From Tumebacillus avium (GTDB lineage Bacteria; Bacillota; Bacilli; Tumebacillales; Tumebacillaceae): a DNA stretch of 64,000 nucleotides. The notes under the pieces were generated by a model. It saw nothing but the letters and a program-made list of their open reading frames with translations, was not told the DNA's origin and searched no databases. The stretch lies in assembly GCF_002162355.1 (NCBI RefSeq), contig NZ_CP021434.1, forward strand, positions 404,501 through 468,500. The letters run 5' to 3'. Both the position numbers and the translations under genes were made by a program. Below are positions 9,378-18,620 of the stretch, piece after piece. Numbering within the stretch: position 1 is the first letter of the stretch; each line of letters starts with the position of its first letter.

Positions 9378-10205
9378 TTACAGGTCTTTCGCCAGCCACT
9401 TCACGGTGTTTACCGCGAGCTTGGAGATGCTGTATTGCGGCCAGGAGTTGTAGCTGGCCACCGAAGTATAACCAGACCCGTCGTTGTACGGCGAGGAGTC
9501 GCCGATCGCCGAGACGCGGCCGCCGGACGGCAGCTGCGAAGCGACAACGTACGGAGAGGTGTTGTTAGTCAAGTAAGCGACGCCTTTTGCGGAGGTGGAG
9601 TTCGTGATGGTAAAGGTTGCGCCGTTCCAAGCTGCGATCGAAGTGACGCCGGTGGTGATCGCGTGTGTGCGAATGTCGGTGATCGGCTCTTGCGTCACAT
9701 CAACTTCTTTCACGCGGAAGCCAAATTTCGCGCCGACCCATTCGGTGGTCGACGAGTAGTTGCCCAAGGTATAGCCATTGAAGATCTCAACCGAGTCCCA
9801 GCCATCGCTGTTGCGGTCGGAGTTGGCATGGTCTGCAATCACGTAGAGACCTTTGCCGCTGGACAGCACAAAATTGTTGATCGCCGTTTTTTCAGTGGAT
9901 GTGAAGTTCGTGTTGGGCTCCGGCAGAATCAGTACGTCCACGCCGGTCAGGATCGTGGAAGTGATCGGGCTTTTGTTCTCCACGACGTTGTAACCCGCGC
10001 TGCGCAGCGCCTGCGCAAAGTCGGAGTACGCGCCGTTGATCACCCAGTCTGCGTTGCCGCAGGTGTTGCAGTGCGAGTTGTCAAACATGACAGTCTTGCC
10101 CGCCGCCTGTGCTGTGTTCGGCTGCGCAGTTTCTACGCCGGTGAACAGAGTCAGTGCAAGTGCAGCAGCAGTTGCGGTGATCAGGAAAGAACGATTCAGT
10201 TTCAT
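9378..10205 (-). CDS. Secreted DUF4350/GATase-like domain protein, paralogue of the next gene
   Basis: 275 residues with a signal peptide ending near AQAAG and the same C-terminal domain as the downstream lamin-tail protein, starting MFDNSHCNTCGNADWV. Shared features are the CNTCG cysteine pair, LILPEPNTNF (LVLPEPNTNF in the paralogue), SDRN.DGWDSVEIFNGY, PHAI/THAI and GDSSP.NDGSG. The motif spacing suggests a Rossmann-like fold with an Asp-rich, possibly metal-binding loop. Function unknown. A tandem duplication followed by gain of the LTD domain in the second copy is the simplest history. GGAGG precedes the ATG. Confidence 0.72.
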   Translation of the reverse strand: MKLNRSFLITATAAALALTLFTGVETAQPNTAQAAGKTVMFDNSHCNTCGNADWVINGAYSDFAQALRSAGYNVVENKSPITSTILTGVDVLILPEPNTNFTSTEKTAINNFVLSSGKGLYVIADHANSDRNSDGWDSVEIFNGYTLGNYSSTTEWVGAKFGFRVKEVDVTQEPITDIRTHAITTGVTSIAAWNGATFTITNSTSAKGVAYLTNNTSPYVVASQLPSGGRVSAIGDSSPYNDGSGYTSVASYNSWPQYSISKLAVNTVKWLAKDL

Positions 10206-10314
10206 TTAGGAACAGCCTCCATCTACGGTAAAGGTTTTCGAACCAAGATTTATTATATATCAGGTTCGGTGAAATATCATTAAGAAATTATTGACGTAAT
10301 TTATATAAACAGGA

Positions 10315-10330
10315 GGTCAGACATCTGACC
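10315..10330. promoter_or_regulatory. Near-perfect palindrome, candidate operator
   Basis: GGTCAGA and TCTGACC are exact inverted arms around a 2-base centre, 110 bases upstream of the first of the two secreted paralogues. It has no T-run, so it is not a terminator. A regulator binding site is an inference. Confidence 0.35.
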
Positions 10331-10346
10331 GGGTCGTTAAATACAG

Positions 10347-10377
10347 AATAAAAAAAGAACCCGCCTATCGCGAGTTC
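10347..10377 (-). terminator. Terminator overlapping the end of the 183-aa hypothetical gene
   Basis: Minus-strand GAACTCGC / GCGGGTTC stem followed by seven T. The stop codon of the upstream gene lies in the loop. Confidence 0.75.
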
Positions 10378-10916
10378 CCCACGTCTTCAATCGTTTCCAA
10401 AGAGGTGATAAAGTGCTCCAAGAGCGGCACGACGTCCTCGATGTTGTCTTCATCGATCTTGCCTTTAAAATACAACGTGATGCGGTACATCCCGTCGGGC
10501 GTTTCTTCCCGCTTGCGCTGCTCCGGGTTGGGTTCGAACGGCGACAGGCGCTCATGCACCACGTCGGCCACCTCACCCCACACCGCTTGAAAATGCTCAT
10601 CGAGCGCCGGACTTTGCGGCACCATCCGCTCCGGCAGTTCGAACGATAAGGTCAACAGCGAGCCCGGCACTTCATCGGCCAGCCGCATGCGTCTCAGTTC
10701 CGAGGCAAAATCGACCAAGGTGGAGGACAGTTCCATTTTCGCCACACAGGTCGCGTTTTCCGGCTTCTCCACCTGCATCACAAAGGAGCGCGACATCGTG
10801 GCGAGGTTGACCAGATCGTCGCGCCCTGTGATCAGGATGCGTCCGGCGCGGTCGAGGTCGTACAGCGCCCCTTCAAAGACCACTTTCAAATTATCGTAAA
10901 TCGTGGGATCGAACAC
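10365..10916 (-). CDS. Hypothetical protein, 183 aa
   Basis: Soluble acidic protein with no signal peptide or membrane segment; I do not recognise the family. It begins VFDPTIYDNLKVVFEGALYDLD and has alternating strands and helices through a Pro/Glu-rich middle. I choose the GTG start at 10916 because AAAAGGAGGGG lies directly upstream; the frame is open 21 codons further but without such a site. It diverges from the metallopeptidase gene, the two starts being about 100 bases apart. Confidence 0.6.
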   Translation of the reverse strand: MFDPTIYDNLKVVFEGALYDLDRAGRILITGRDDLVNLATMSRSFVMQVEKPENATCVAKMELSSTLVDFASELRRMRLADEVPGSLLTLSFELPERMVPQSPALDEHFQAVWGEVADVVHERLSPFEPNPEQRKREETPDGMYRITLYFKGKIDEDNIEDVVPLLEHFITSLETIEDVGNSR

Positions 10917-11015
10917 CTTGCCGTCCCCTCCTTTTTTCCTGAAAATTCCCTGAAAAATCGTGGTACAATAGGATATCACTTCTACAGATTCTAATTATAT
11001 AGAGGGGGATATACA

Positions 11016-12611
11016 TTGAATACCGAAATGCAAAATTTTCTTGATCGTGTGATTCCGAAATACCGCCAGCTGACGATCGACTCCAACCTCGCGTACTGGG
11101 ATGCGACAACAAAAGGCGATGCGGATGCCGAAGCACGCTACAGCGCGATCAAAGCGGAACATATGAAGCTGCTCGCCAACCGCGAAGACTTCGCGGAACT
11201 GAAAGGTTTGAAAACAAGCGGCGGCGTGACCGACCCGCTGCTCGCCCGTCAGCTCCTCGTGCTGTACAACCAATACGAGCAGCAGCAGATGGACGATGCC
11301 GACATCGAGAAGCTCGTCGCGATGGAAACGGAAGTCGAAGGGATCTTCAACACCTTCCGCGCCACGATCGGCGGCGAGAAAAAGTCGGACAACGAAGTCA
11401 GCGACATCTTGCGCCAAGAGAACGACAATGCGAAGCGCCAAGAAGCGTGGGAAGGCTCCAAGCAAATCGGCGCGGCTGTCGCTGACAAAGTGCTGGAAGT
11501 GGTGCGTTTCCGCAATGGCGTGGCGAAGAAGCTCGGCTATGACAACTTCTACACGATGAACCTGACCCTGCAGGAGCTGGACGAGACCGAACTGTTCAAC
11601 CTGCTCGGCGATCTGGAGCGCCAGACGTTGGCTCCGTTTGCGGAGATGAAGCAGGAGCTGGATGCGGAACTGTCGCAGCGCTATGGCATCGATCCGTCGC
11701 AGATGCGTCCGTGGCATTATTCCGACCCGTTCTTCCAAGAGGTGCCGGTCACGAATGACGTTGATCTGGACAAGTACTTCGAAGGACACGATGTGGTGGC
11801 GCTGACCAAGGCGTATTTTGACAGCGTGGGCCTGACCGATATGCAGAAGATCATCGACAACTCCGACCTGTATGAGCGCGAAGGCAAATACCAGCACGCG
11901 TACTGCACAAACATCGACCGCGAAGGCGATACCCGGATGCTGTGCAACGTGCGCAACAACGACTACTGGATGTCCACGATGCTGCACGAAGCGGGCCATG
12001 CGGTCTATGACTACTACAACGATCCGAGCCTGCCGTACGTGCTGCGCGATGCGGCGCACACGCTGACCACCGAAGCGATCGCGATGCTGTTTGGCCGTCT
12101 GACCAAGAATTCGGACTTCCTGATTGAGATCGCAGGCGTGCCGGCAGAAGAGGCCAAAGCGCTGGAAGCGATGTTTGCCAAGCAGTTGACCTATAACATG
12201 CTGATCTTCGTGCGCTGGAACCTGGTCATGACGCATTTTGAGCGCGATATGTACAAGAACCCGGATCAAGATCTGAACACGCTGTGGTGGGACTATGTGG
12301 AGCGCTTCCAGCTCGTCACCCGTCCGGAAGACCGCCATCTCCCCGATTGGGCGTCGAAGATCCACCTCGCTGTCGTACCGGTCTACTACCAGAACTACAT
12401 GCTGGGCGAGCTGACCGCTTCGCAGCTGCAAGCTTCCATCCAGCGCGACCTCGGCGTCTCCTCCATCGTCGGCGACACCCGCATCGGCGAGTGGCTGACC
12501 ACCAAGTTCTTCAAGCCCGGCGCACGCTGGTCCTGGAACGACAAGATCGAAAAAGCGACCGGCGAGAAGCTTACTCCGAACTACTTCGTCACTCAATTTG
12601 TACAAGCGTAA
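11016..12611 (+). CDS. M2/M3-like zinc metallopeptidase
   Basis: 531-residue cytosolic protein, mostly helical. The zinc site is seen as HEAGH in TMLHEAGHAVYDYY (about residues 322-335), with the third ligand probably the Glu of TLTTEAIAMLFG about 27 residues later. This is the gluzincin pattern of oligopeptidases (M2 peptidyl-dipeptidase and M3 oligoendopeptidase groups); the whole-protein layout looks closer to M2. No signal peptide, so a role in breaking down intracellular peptides is likely. The start is a TTG with AGAGGGGG seven bases before it; the next ATG is four codons later and lacks spacing. Followed by a strong terminator. Confidence 0.8.
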   Translation: MNTEMQNFLDRVIPKYRQLTIDSNLAYWDATTKGDADAEARYSAIKAEHMKLLANREDFAELKGLKTSGGVTDPLLARQLLVLYNQYEQQQMDDADIEKLVAMETEVEGIFNTFRATIGGEKKSDNEVSDILRQENDNAKRQEAWEGSKQIGAAVADKVLEVVRFRNGVAKKLGYDNFYTMNLTLQELDETELFNLLGDLERQTLAPFAEMKQELDAELSQRYGIDPSQMRPWHYSDPFFQEVPVTNDVDLDKYFEGHDVVALTKAYFDSVGLTDMQKIIDNSDLYEREGKYQHAYCTNIDREGDTRMLCNVRNNDYWMSTMLHEAGHAVYDYYNDPSLPYVLRDAAHTLTTEAIAMLFGRLTKNSDFLIEIAGVPAEEAKALEAMFAKQLTYNMLIFVRWNLVMTHFERDMYKNPDQDLNTLWWDYVERFQLVTRPEDRHLPDWASKIHLAVVPVYYQNYMLGELTASQLQASIQRDLGVSSIVGDTRIGEWLTTKFFKPGARWSWNDKIEKATGEKLTPNYFVTQFVQA

Positions 12612-12644
12612 CAACAAGCGTAGAAAACAAACGTACAATACAAG

Positions 12645-12674
12645 AAGGTTGGGGATCGCTCCCCAACCTTTTTT
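12645..12674 (+). terminator. Terminator of the metallopeptidase gene
   Basis: AAGGTTGGGG / CCCCAACCTT stem with a six-base loop and T-run. Confidence 0.9.
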
Positions 12675-12746
12675 GTGTACTTGGAATCAAAAACACGCGA
12701 TGTGCTTAGTTGCTGACCGTAACGGCCCTCCGAGTTCAAGATTGAT

Positions 12747-14063
12747 TTATGTGTTTGATTCCAAGTTACCTTGCTCAAGGTCGATCCCTGTCTGCACATG
12801 GCTTTCAATCAGTTGGCAGATCGCTTGCGCAGCCACCAGCATCTGATAGGCCTGCCCCACATCCACCTTGTCCGGAGCCGCCGCCGTCAGCACTTTCGTC
12901 TCCACGACTTTGTCTGCAAAAACGATCTGCGCGTTCGCATCATACAGCTTCGACAGGTACCATGCATAATCGCTGCCCCCGGCTGTTTCCTGCTTCACAA
13001 ACGCTGTCGTCTTTTCAAAAGCAGCGAGGACTTCGCGTCTTAGTTCTGCCAGTTCGGTAAGCGGGATCTCCTGCTGGTTGCTGGCTTGCGTTCCGACCCG
13101 TTCGAGCTGTTCTGCGGTACCATAATCCGCTTGTGCCGACAGATAGAGTTCCAGCGCATAGGCGGTGTGTCCGAGCTTCAATTCCTGCAAGGCGTACTCC
13201 GCTTGCGAGACGGCGTTATGCGCAGCGCGGTAGCCTTGATGCACGTCGCCCGGATAAGCGGCGACCTTTTGCTCCGCCTTCGCCTGCAAAGCTGGAATCT
13301 CGCGCTCCAGCCAAGCTCCGACTTCGTTTCGCACGTCGCCTGTGCCCGGCTTCGCGGGTTGCGCCTGCTTCAGCAGCAGATCGACCCGGTCCCGCTGGTA
13401 CTGCAGATTGCCGAGATTCATAAAGGTGGTGAAGATCTGATGCGCATCCTCTTCCTGCAGCGCCTTGTCCCAAGACGCGCGCGTATCCTGCAGCAGACTT
13501 CCGCCCAACTGCTTTTCCAAAACGGTCAGCAAGGCGAACGTCGCATAGTCGGAAGCAGACCTGTCCAACTGCTCAACTTGTGTTTTTTGACGGTTGAGGT
13601 CCTGTTCCAGTTCTGCCAGCAATGCGGTTGTCTGTTGCTTGGTCTGTTCAGCAGATGCCCGGAAGTCCAGGTACTTCTGCATGCCAAATGCATACGTTTG
13701 GGCATTGGTTGCGGTCACGACCGCCTGCGTCAACGCGCCTGCTTCCATTTTTTCATGGGCGGTGGTCAGTTCTTGCTTCATCCGGCCATGAACGTTGGTC
13801 AATTCGGTTGGAAAATCAGACTGGTTCAGCGCCGCCGCCATCTTCTCCGCTTGTTGAACCAAGGCGGAAACATAATCGGCCGAGTACAACTCATCGACTG
13901 GCAGAGCCGTTGGCTTTTCAGCCAAGATGTCTTCCTTCGTGTCAGTTGGCTGATCAGGTGCCGGCATTTGCTTGTCGGGCACCACCGGTTCCGAGCAACC
14001 TGCAGTTCCGATACACAAAGCCGCCAACAAGAACCCCGAAAGCATCATTCGTTTTTGACTCAT
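12747..14063 (-). CDS. Putative lipoprotein with helical body
   Basis: 438 residues with a lipoprotein signal peptide: MSQKRMM, hydrophobic stretch, lipobox IGTAGC, so it is probably anchored on the outer face of the membrane by Cys23. The mature part is Glu/Gln/Ala-rich and strongly helical, suggesting coiled coils over most of its length. There are two loosely similar halves, each containing a tyrosine/alanine-rich helix pair. No family recognised. It is single, with a GGAGAG ribosome site. Confidence 0.6.
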   Translation of the reverse strand: MSQKRMMLSGFLLAALCIGTAGCSEPVVPDKQMPAPDQPTDTKEDILAEKPTALPVDELYSADYVSALVQQAEKMAAALNQSDFPTELTNVHGRMKQELTTAHEKMEAGALTQAVVTATNAQTYAFGMQKYLDFRASAEQTKQQTTALLAELEQDLNRQKTQVEQLDRSASDYATFALLTVLEKQLGGSLLQDTRASWDKALQEEDAHQIFTTFMNLGNLQYQRDRVDLLLKQAQPAKPGTGDVRNEVGAWLEREIPALQAKAEQKVAAYPGDVHQGYRAAHNAVSQAEYALQELKLGHTAYALELYLSAQADYGTAEQLERVGTQASNQQEIPLTELAELRREVLAAFEKTTAFVKQETAGGSDYAWYLSKLYDANAQIVFADKVVETKVLTAAAPDKVDVGQAYQMLVAAQAICQLIESHVQTGIDLEQGNLESNT

Positions 14064-14254
14064 TCTTCAACTCTCCATTCACGATGAATCAGAAGCATAC
14101 AATCAATCTATACACTTATTGTATTCACCTTATTAAATAAAATCAAAATGACAGCACCTTGAAATTCAGTAATTTAGAGAAAGAAAGCGAGTATCCTGCC
14201 GAACTCTCCAATTTCCTCTTTTTTCTAATTTTTTAGCATTTTTATAAAAAACCA

Positions 14255-14287
14255 TAAAAAAACCTTCCCTGTGACCAGGAAAGGTTT
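14255..14287 (-). terminator. Terminator of the PAS kinase gene
   Basis: Minus-strand AACCTTTCCTG / CAGGGAAGGTT stem followed by seven T, adjoining the stop at 14298. The 190 bases between this and the lipoprotein start are AT-rich and show nothing else. Confidence 0.85.
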
Positions 14288-14297
14288 TCTTGTTTCG

Positions 14298-15440
14298 TTA
14301 TTTCGGCAGACGTATTGTAATCGTCGTCCCGACGCCTTTTTCCGATTGCACGTCGAGCTGGCCGCGGTGCTCTTTGATGATCTTCGAGGAGACGGTGAGA
14401 CCAAGCCCCGTGCCTTCCGTTTTGGTGGAGTAGAACGGACTGCCGAGGTTCTGGATCTCTTCGTCGGTCATGCCGATGCCGGTGTCGATCACCTGCAGCA
14501 TGACATACTTGTCTTCCTCTTCTGTGCGGACGGTCAGCGTTCCGCCGACGTTCATCGCTTCTAACGCATTTTGCATCAGGTTGAGCACGACCTGCTGGAT
14601 CGCTTCCTTGTGCATCAGCACCGGCGGCAGCTCACTCAGCTCCGTGTTCACTTGGATGTTGCGCAGGATCGCCTGGTTCTGCACCAGCACCAGCACCCGC
14701 TCGATCACCGTATCCAGCGAGATCGTCTCGCGGATCACATCGCTTGGCTTGGTCATCAACAGGAAGTCGCGGATGATCTTCTCCATCCGGTCGACCTCCT
14801 CGACCATGATTCGCGTATATTCCTTGATCTCGCCTTCCTGCTCCATCGTCTTCAACCGGTGCAAGAGCTGCAGGAACCCTTTGATCGATGTCAGCGGATT
14901 GCGAATCTCATGCGCCATCGCAGCGGCCAACTGGCCGACCACGGCGAGTTTCTCCGACTGGATGATCTCGCGCTGGAACTTCTTCTCCTCCGTCACATCG
15001 CGGAAACACAAGACGCCACCCACGCGTCCGCCCTCTTCGTCATACAGCTCCGACCATTCAAAATCGCTCAGGATGCGCTCGCCAACTTTCAGCTCGATCG
15101 CGCCCCGCTGCATGATCTTGTCCAGCAAATCCTGCGGAAGTTCCGGCTGCAAACGCCCCAGCACTTCCAGCATCGACACGCCTTGCAGTTCCGCTTGCGT
15201 CCCTTTCAGCCAGTCGCGTCCCTTTTGGTTGATCTCGACCAGCGTCAGATCAGGCTGGAACAGCAGGATCGCCCGCGGGTCCGCCTCGATCACATAATGG
15301 TAGCGGGCCTGGAGCAAAGCCCCTTCCTGCTGCGCCCCGCCCTGTTTTGCAAACGTCCGTGCTCTATTGAAAAAATACGCAGCTGCCATCAAACACACAA
15401 CCGCAATCGCCCATTGCACACCGGGTATTAAGAAGTCCAT
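14298..15440 (-). CDS. PAS-domain sensor histidine kinase (sporulation-kinase/NtrB-like)
   Basis: 380 residues: one N-terminal membrane anchor (about 7-25), a PAS domain near 45-165 (VIEADPRAILLFQPDLTLVE), then a HisKA helix with AAMAHEIRNPLTSIKGFLQLL, and the ATPase domain with LNLMQNALEAM, DTGIGMTDEEI and GTGLGLTVSSKI. The HEIRNPLTSIKGF wording is typical of Bacillus KinA/KinE-type kinases feeding the Spo0 phosphorelay and of NtrB. No response regulator is adjacent, which fits an orphan phosphorelay kinase; that role is inference. Confidence 0.85.
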   Translation of the reverse strand: MDFLIPGVQWAIAVVCLMAAAYFFNRARTFAKQGGAQQEGALLQARYHYVIEADPRAILLFQPDLTLVEINQKGRDWLKGTQAELQGVSMLEVLGRLQPELPQDLLDKIMQRGAIELKVGERILSDFEWSELYDEEGGRVGGVLCFRDVTEEKKFQREIIQSEKLAVVGQLAAAMAHEIRNPLTSIKGFLQLLHRLKTMEQEGEIKEYTRIMVEEVDRMEKIIRDFLLMTKPSDVIRETISLDTVIERVLVLVQNQAILRNIQVNTELSELPPVLMHKEAIQQVVLNLMQNALEAMNVGGTLTVRTEEEDKYVMLQVIDTGIGMTDEEIQNLGSPFYSTKTEGTGLGLTVSSKIIKEHRGQLDVQSEKGVGTTITIRLPK

Positions 15441-15579
15441 CGAATCCCTCCCAGAAGCGGGGAACGTGCTCTCTATAAAGCCCCCGCATTAAAAGACATT
15501 CGGCATATTTTACACGAACTCCTTTGTTATTCTAAATTTCGTATACAACGGATGAACGCGGTTTCCATATTTTAAAAGT

Positions 15580-17295
15580 CTACATTTCCGCCGGCGCTTC
15601 CAGCCCCAGCAGACGCAAGCCTTCCTTGAGCACGGTTGCCGTCGCCGCGACCAGTTGCAGGCGTGCCTGTTTCACCGCTTCATCTTCGGCCAGCACGCGG
15701 ACGTTCGCGTAGAACTTGTTGAACGCCTGGGCGAGGTCGATGATGTACTTGCCAAGCGCCGACGGGTCGAAGTCTTCGCCTGCGCGTTGAATGATGTTCG
15801 GGAAGTTCAAGAGCAGCGTGACCACCGCCCACGCTTCCGGACCTTCCAATGCCCCTTCCGGCAAGGTGACGCCGGCGTTTTCCACATAGCCTGCCTTGCG
15901 CAGGATCGAGTTGGCGCGCGCATGCGTGTATTGCACGTACGGGCCGGTCTCGCCTTCAAAGGTCAGCATCTCTTCCAGCGAGAAGTTGATGTCGTTCAGG
16001 CGGAAGTTCTTCAAGTCGTGGAAGATGATCGCGCCAACGCCAACCTGCTCGGCTACCTTGTTGGCATTTTCCAAAGTCGGGTTCTTCTCGGCGATGACTT
16101 TCTTCACGTCATCGATGGCGTTTTGCAGCACTTCGTCGAGCAGGATGACTTTGCCTTTACGGGTCGACATCTTTTTGCCGTCTTTGAGCATCATGCCAAA
16201 CGGGATGTGGTGCATCTCTTTAGCAAAGTCATAGCCCATCTTCTCCAGCACTTTGAACACTTGTTTGAAGTGCAGACGCTGCTCGCCGCCAACCACATAA
16301 AGAGCTTTGGCGAACTGATAGCTGTCCTGGCGGTAGAGCGCCGCTGCCAGGTCACGGGTGGCATACAGCGTCGCGCCGTCCGACTTCTTGATCAGGCACG
16401 GCGGCATGTCGTACTCGTCGAGCTTGACGACCATCGCCCCTTCGTCTTCCACGAGCAGGCCTTTTTCCTCCAGCTCTTTGACGACGCGGTCCATCTTGTC
16501 GTTGTAGAACGCTTCACCGTGCAGGGAGTCGAATTTGATCCCCATCAGTTCATAGGTCTTGTTAAATTCTTTCAAAGACTCGTCGCGGAACCACTGCCAG
16601 AGCTGTGCCGCTTCCTCGTCGCCGTCTTCGAGCTTTTTGAACCATTCGCGGCCTTGATCTTCCAGCTCCGGATGCTCTTTCGCTTCGTCATGAAACTTGA
16701 CGTAGAGGCGGAGCAGTTCCGGGATCGGGTTCGCGCGCACCGCTTCTTCGCTGCCCCACTTTTTGTAGGCGACGATCAGTTTCCCGAACTGGGTGCCCCA
16801 GTCGCCCAAGTGGTTGATGCGCACCGGGTTATAGCCCAGCTTTTCCAATATATTCGCCAGCGCGTTCCCGATGACTGTGGAACGCAAATGTCCCATCGAA
16901 AACGGTTTCGCGATGTTTGGCGAAGACAGGTCGATCGTCACGTTTGCACCGCCGCCGAGGGAGCTGTGTCCGTACTGTTCCTTTTGGGTCAGGACCGCTG
17001 CGATCACGTCGCCCGCCACCGCCTGCTGGTCGAGGAAGAAGTTGATGTACGCGCCGACCACTTGCACGTTTGCGACCGGCACACCAGCTTCTTTCAGCGC
17101 CGGAGCGAGCTGTTCCGCCACTTCAGCCGCGATCACCGGCGGGGCTTTGCGCAGCGTTTTCGCCAGTTGGAAGCATGGGAACGCGAGGTCGCCCATCTTG
17201 GGGTCTTTCGGGGTTTCGAGCATTTTAGCTACAGCTTCCAGATCGAGATTGACGATGTTCGCAAGCTGTGTTGCAATCGTATGTTTGTAGGGCAT
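15580..17295 (-). CDS. argS: Arginyl-tRNA synthetase
   Basis: Class I synthetase of 571 residues that charges tRNA-Arg. Seen are the N-terminal Arg-tRNA synthetase domain, the HIGH-like signature in SSPNIAKPFSMGHLRSTVIG, the IKKSDGATLYATRDLAA segment, KMSTRKGKVI (the KMSKS equivalent) and the C-terminal DALR anticodon-binding domain ending in LRLLGLEAP. I start at the second of two nearby ATGs (17295), because AAAGGTGG is then nine bases upstream; the ATG at 17304 abuts that site. Expression is controlled by the T-box leader immediately upstream. Confidence 0.95.
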   Translation of the reverse strand: MPYKHTIATQLANIVNLDLEAVAKMLETPKDPKMGDLAFPCFQLAKTLRKAPPVIAAEVAEQLAPALKEAGVPVANVQVVGAYINFFLDQQAVAGDVIAAVLTQKEQYGHSSLGGGANVTIDLSSPNIAKPFSMGHLRSTVIGNALANILEKLGYNPVRINHLGDWGTQFGKLIVAYKKWGSEEAVRANPIPELLRLYVKFHDEAKEHPELEDQGREWFKKLEDGDEEAAQLWQWFRDESLKEFNKTYELMGIKFDSLHGEAFYNDKMDRVVKELEEKGLLVEDEGAMVVKLDEYDMPPCLIKKSDGATLYATRDLAAALYRQDSYQFAKALYVVGGEQRLHFKQVFKVLEKMGYDFAKEMHHIPFGMMLKDGKKMSTRKGKVILLDEVLQNAIDDVKKVIAEKNPTLENANKVAEQVGVGAIIFHDLKNFRLNDINFSLEEMLTFEGETGPYVQYTHARANSILRKAGYVENAGVTLPEGALEGPEAWAVVTLLLNFPNIIQRAGEDFDPSALGKYIIDLAQAFNKFYANVRVLAEDEAVKQARLQLVAATATVLKEGLRLLGLEAPAEM

Positions 17296-17337
17296 TGATT
17301 TCATCCACCTTTATTTATCAGAATAGTCCAAGCAAAT

Positions 17338-17596
17338 AAAAAAGCTCTCGTCTCTTTTCAAGGAAAAAGAGACGAGAGCGTTGCTCCCGCGGTGCCACTC
17401 TTGTTGCCCGTGTCCTGCACGAGCCAACTTATGCGTCTGCTGTAACGGGCAGACCCGGCGCGCCCTACGATCGATCACGTTCAGGCGGCGTCTCCGAGGT
17501 GCGCTTCTCCACATGCTTCCCTGTCAGGCTTCCACCCTCCCTGACTCGCTGGCGTTCCGCAGATGGATACTCTCCTCATCACTGACCTTATATTTC
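17338..17596 (-). promoter_or_regulatory. T-box leader controlling argS, with terminator
   Basis: The conserved T-box core GAGTGGCACCGCGGGAGC lies at 17383-17400 on the minus strand. It is followed at 17338-17380 by a terminator whose stem CTCTCGTCTCTTTT pairs with AAAAGAGACGAGAG and ends in six T. Upstream are Stem I elements, including AGTA and GCGAG...GGTGG. The UGGC of the core would pair with a tRNA ending GCCA. A CGC triplet before CTGAA (about 17485-17487) is a plausible arginine specifier codon but is not proven. Uncharged tRNA-Arg would stabilise the antiterminator and allow argS transcription. Confidence 0.88.
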
Positions 17597-17601
17597 CTTT
17601 T

Positions 17602-17630
17602 ATTATAGCGTCAAGATATGCAACCTGCAA
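17602..17630 (-). promoter_or_regulatory. Sigma-A-type promoter of the argS leader
   Basis: TTGCAG, a 17-base spacer, then a consensus TATAAT on the minus strand, just upstream of the T-box leader and just after the stop of the DUF1232 gene. Confidence 0.75.
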
Positions 17631-17641
17631 CTCGGACGTGT

Positions 17642-17881
17642 TTAGCCGACGATGCGGTTGCGTTTCATGTAGCGGTTGTATGTCTTGTAAAACAGCGTGC
17701 CAGTACCGACCAAGCAGGCAAAATCGTCGGTGTAACCTACGATGAACAGAAAATCAGGGATCAGGTCGATCGGCGAGATCAGATAGACCGCACCGCCAAT
17801 GATCAGCAGTTTGTCCCGCAGCGGAGTGTACTTGTCCCGAAACATGCCGGATACATTTTGGAAAAAATTAGGTTTGTTCAT
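17642..17881 (-). CDS. DUF1232 (YkvA-like) small membrane protein
   Basis: 79 residues. The family signature LISPIDLIPDFLFIVGYTDD sits at about 35-54, within a hydrophobic stretch, and the ends are basic. DUF1232 proteins are widespread small membrane proteins of unknown function. GGAGGG precedes the ATG. It diverges from the plus-strand gene, sharing a 52-base intergenic region. Confidence 0.8.
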   Translation of the reverse strand: MNKPNFFQNVSGMFRDKYTPLRDKLLIIGGAVYLISPIDLIPDFLFIVGYTDDFACLVGTGTLFYKTYNRYMKRNRIVG

Positions 17882-17933
17882 CTACGCACGCCCTCCTTTT
17901 TCTGCTACCATTATAACCAAGAGGAGGGAGTGT

Positions 17934-18620
17934 ATGAAAGACCCTGCAGCTTTTTGGAAATTTTTATTCATGATTGGTCTGTTGGTGGCCGGGTTCTTTA
18001 TCTTTTTCCCGGCGTTCAGCGAGCACGAAGCAGAAGTGTTCGCCACTGTGCAGAACCTCGGTGAAACCTATCTTGATCAGGACGTGCACAACATCTTAGC
18101 CCAACTGCCTCCGGCGCGCTATTATGTGCGGGATGTCAGACTCTCCTACCTGCCTGACGGCACTGTTCGTGATCTCTATGTAGACCTCTTATCACAGCCA
18201 AATGCACAAGGCGGGCATGTGAACGCCCAGATTCATCGTTCTAAAGGCTCTAATTTGTACCGGGTCACCTATCGGGACACAAACAACCTGAGCCTAAACA
18301 GCGAATTGGATTTTGAAGATCTGTCAAAAGTGTTCACACCCGACGTGATCAAAGGCCTGGCTCCGAAAACGCCTTTTGCCTATATGCAGGTCAACGGTAC
18401 GCCGCGCTTGACCGACTTGGACCCGCATGGTAAACATCACTACTATACGTTACAAGCGGATTATAAGATGCACCACTTTGAACCCGTATTGTACACAGGG
18501 ACTGGGTATGCATATGACAAGCAAGCCGGGTATCTCTTTGATGTCTACGTGATGCAGACTTATCGTGACGGCCACGATGGCGGAGTAGGCAAACGCTTTC
18601 TGCTTCGACCTTATCAATGA
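17934..18620 (+). CDS. Hypothetical membrane-anchored protein, 228 aa
   Basis: One N-terminal membrane anchor (about residues 9-30), with the rest outside the membrane. The body is beta-rich (YYVRDVRLSYLPDGTVRDLYVDLLSQ) and ends in a Tyr/Gly-rich region. No family recognised. The start is set by GAGGAGGGAG just before the ATG at 17934; the longer open frame overlaps the divergent DUF1232 gene. Confidence 0.6.
   Translation: MKDPAAFWKFLFMIGLLVAGFFIFFPAFSEHEAEVFATVQNLGETYLDQDVHNILAQLPPARYYVRDVRLSYLPDGTVRDLYVDLLSQPNAQGGHVNAQIHRSKGSNLYRVTYRDTNNLSLNSELDFEDLSKVFTPDVIKGLAPKTPFAYMQVNGTPRLTDLDPHGKHHYYTLQADYKMHHFEPVLYTGTGYAYDKQAGYLFDVYVMQTYRDGHDGGVGKRFLLRPYQ

Noticed and set aside
15655..17298. 547-codon plus-strand frame opposite argS
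   Set aside because: Shadow of argS, whose minus-strand protein has all synthetase motifs.
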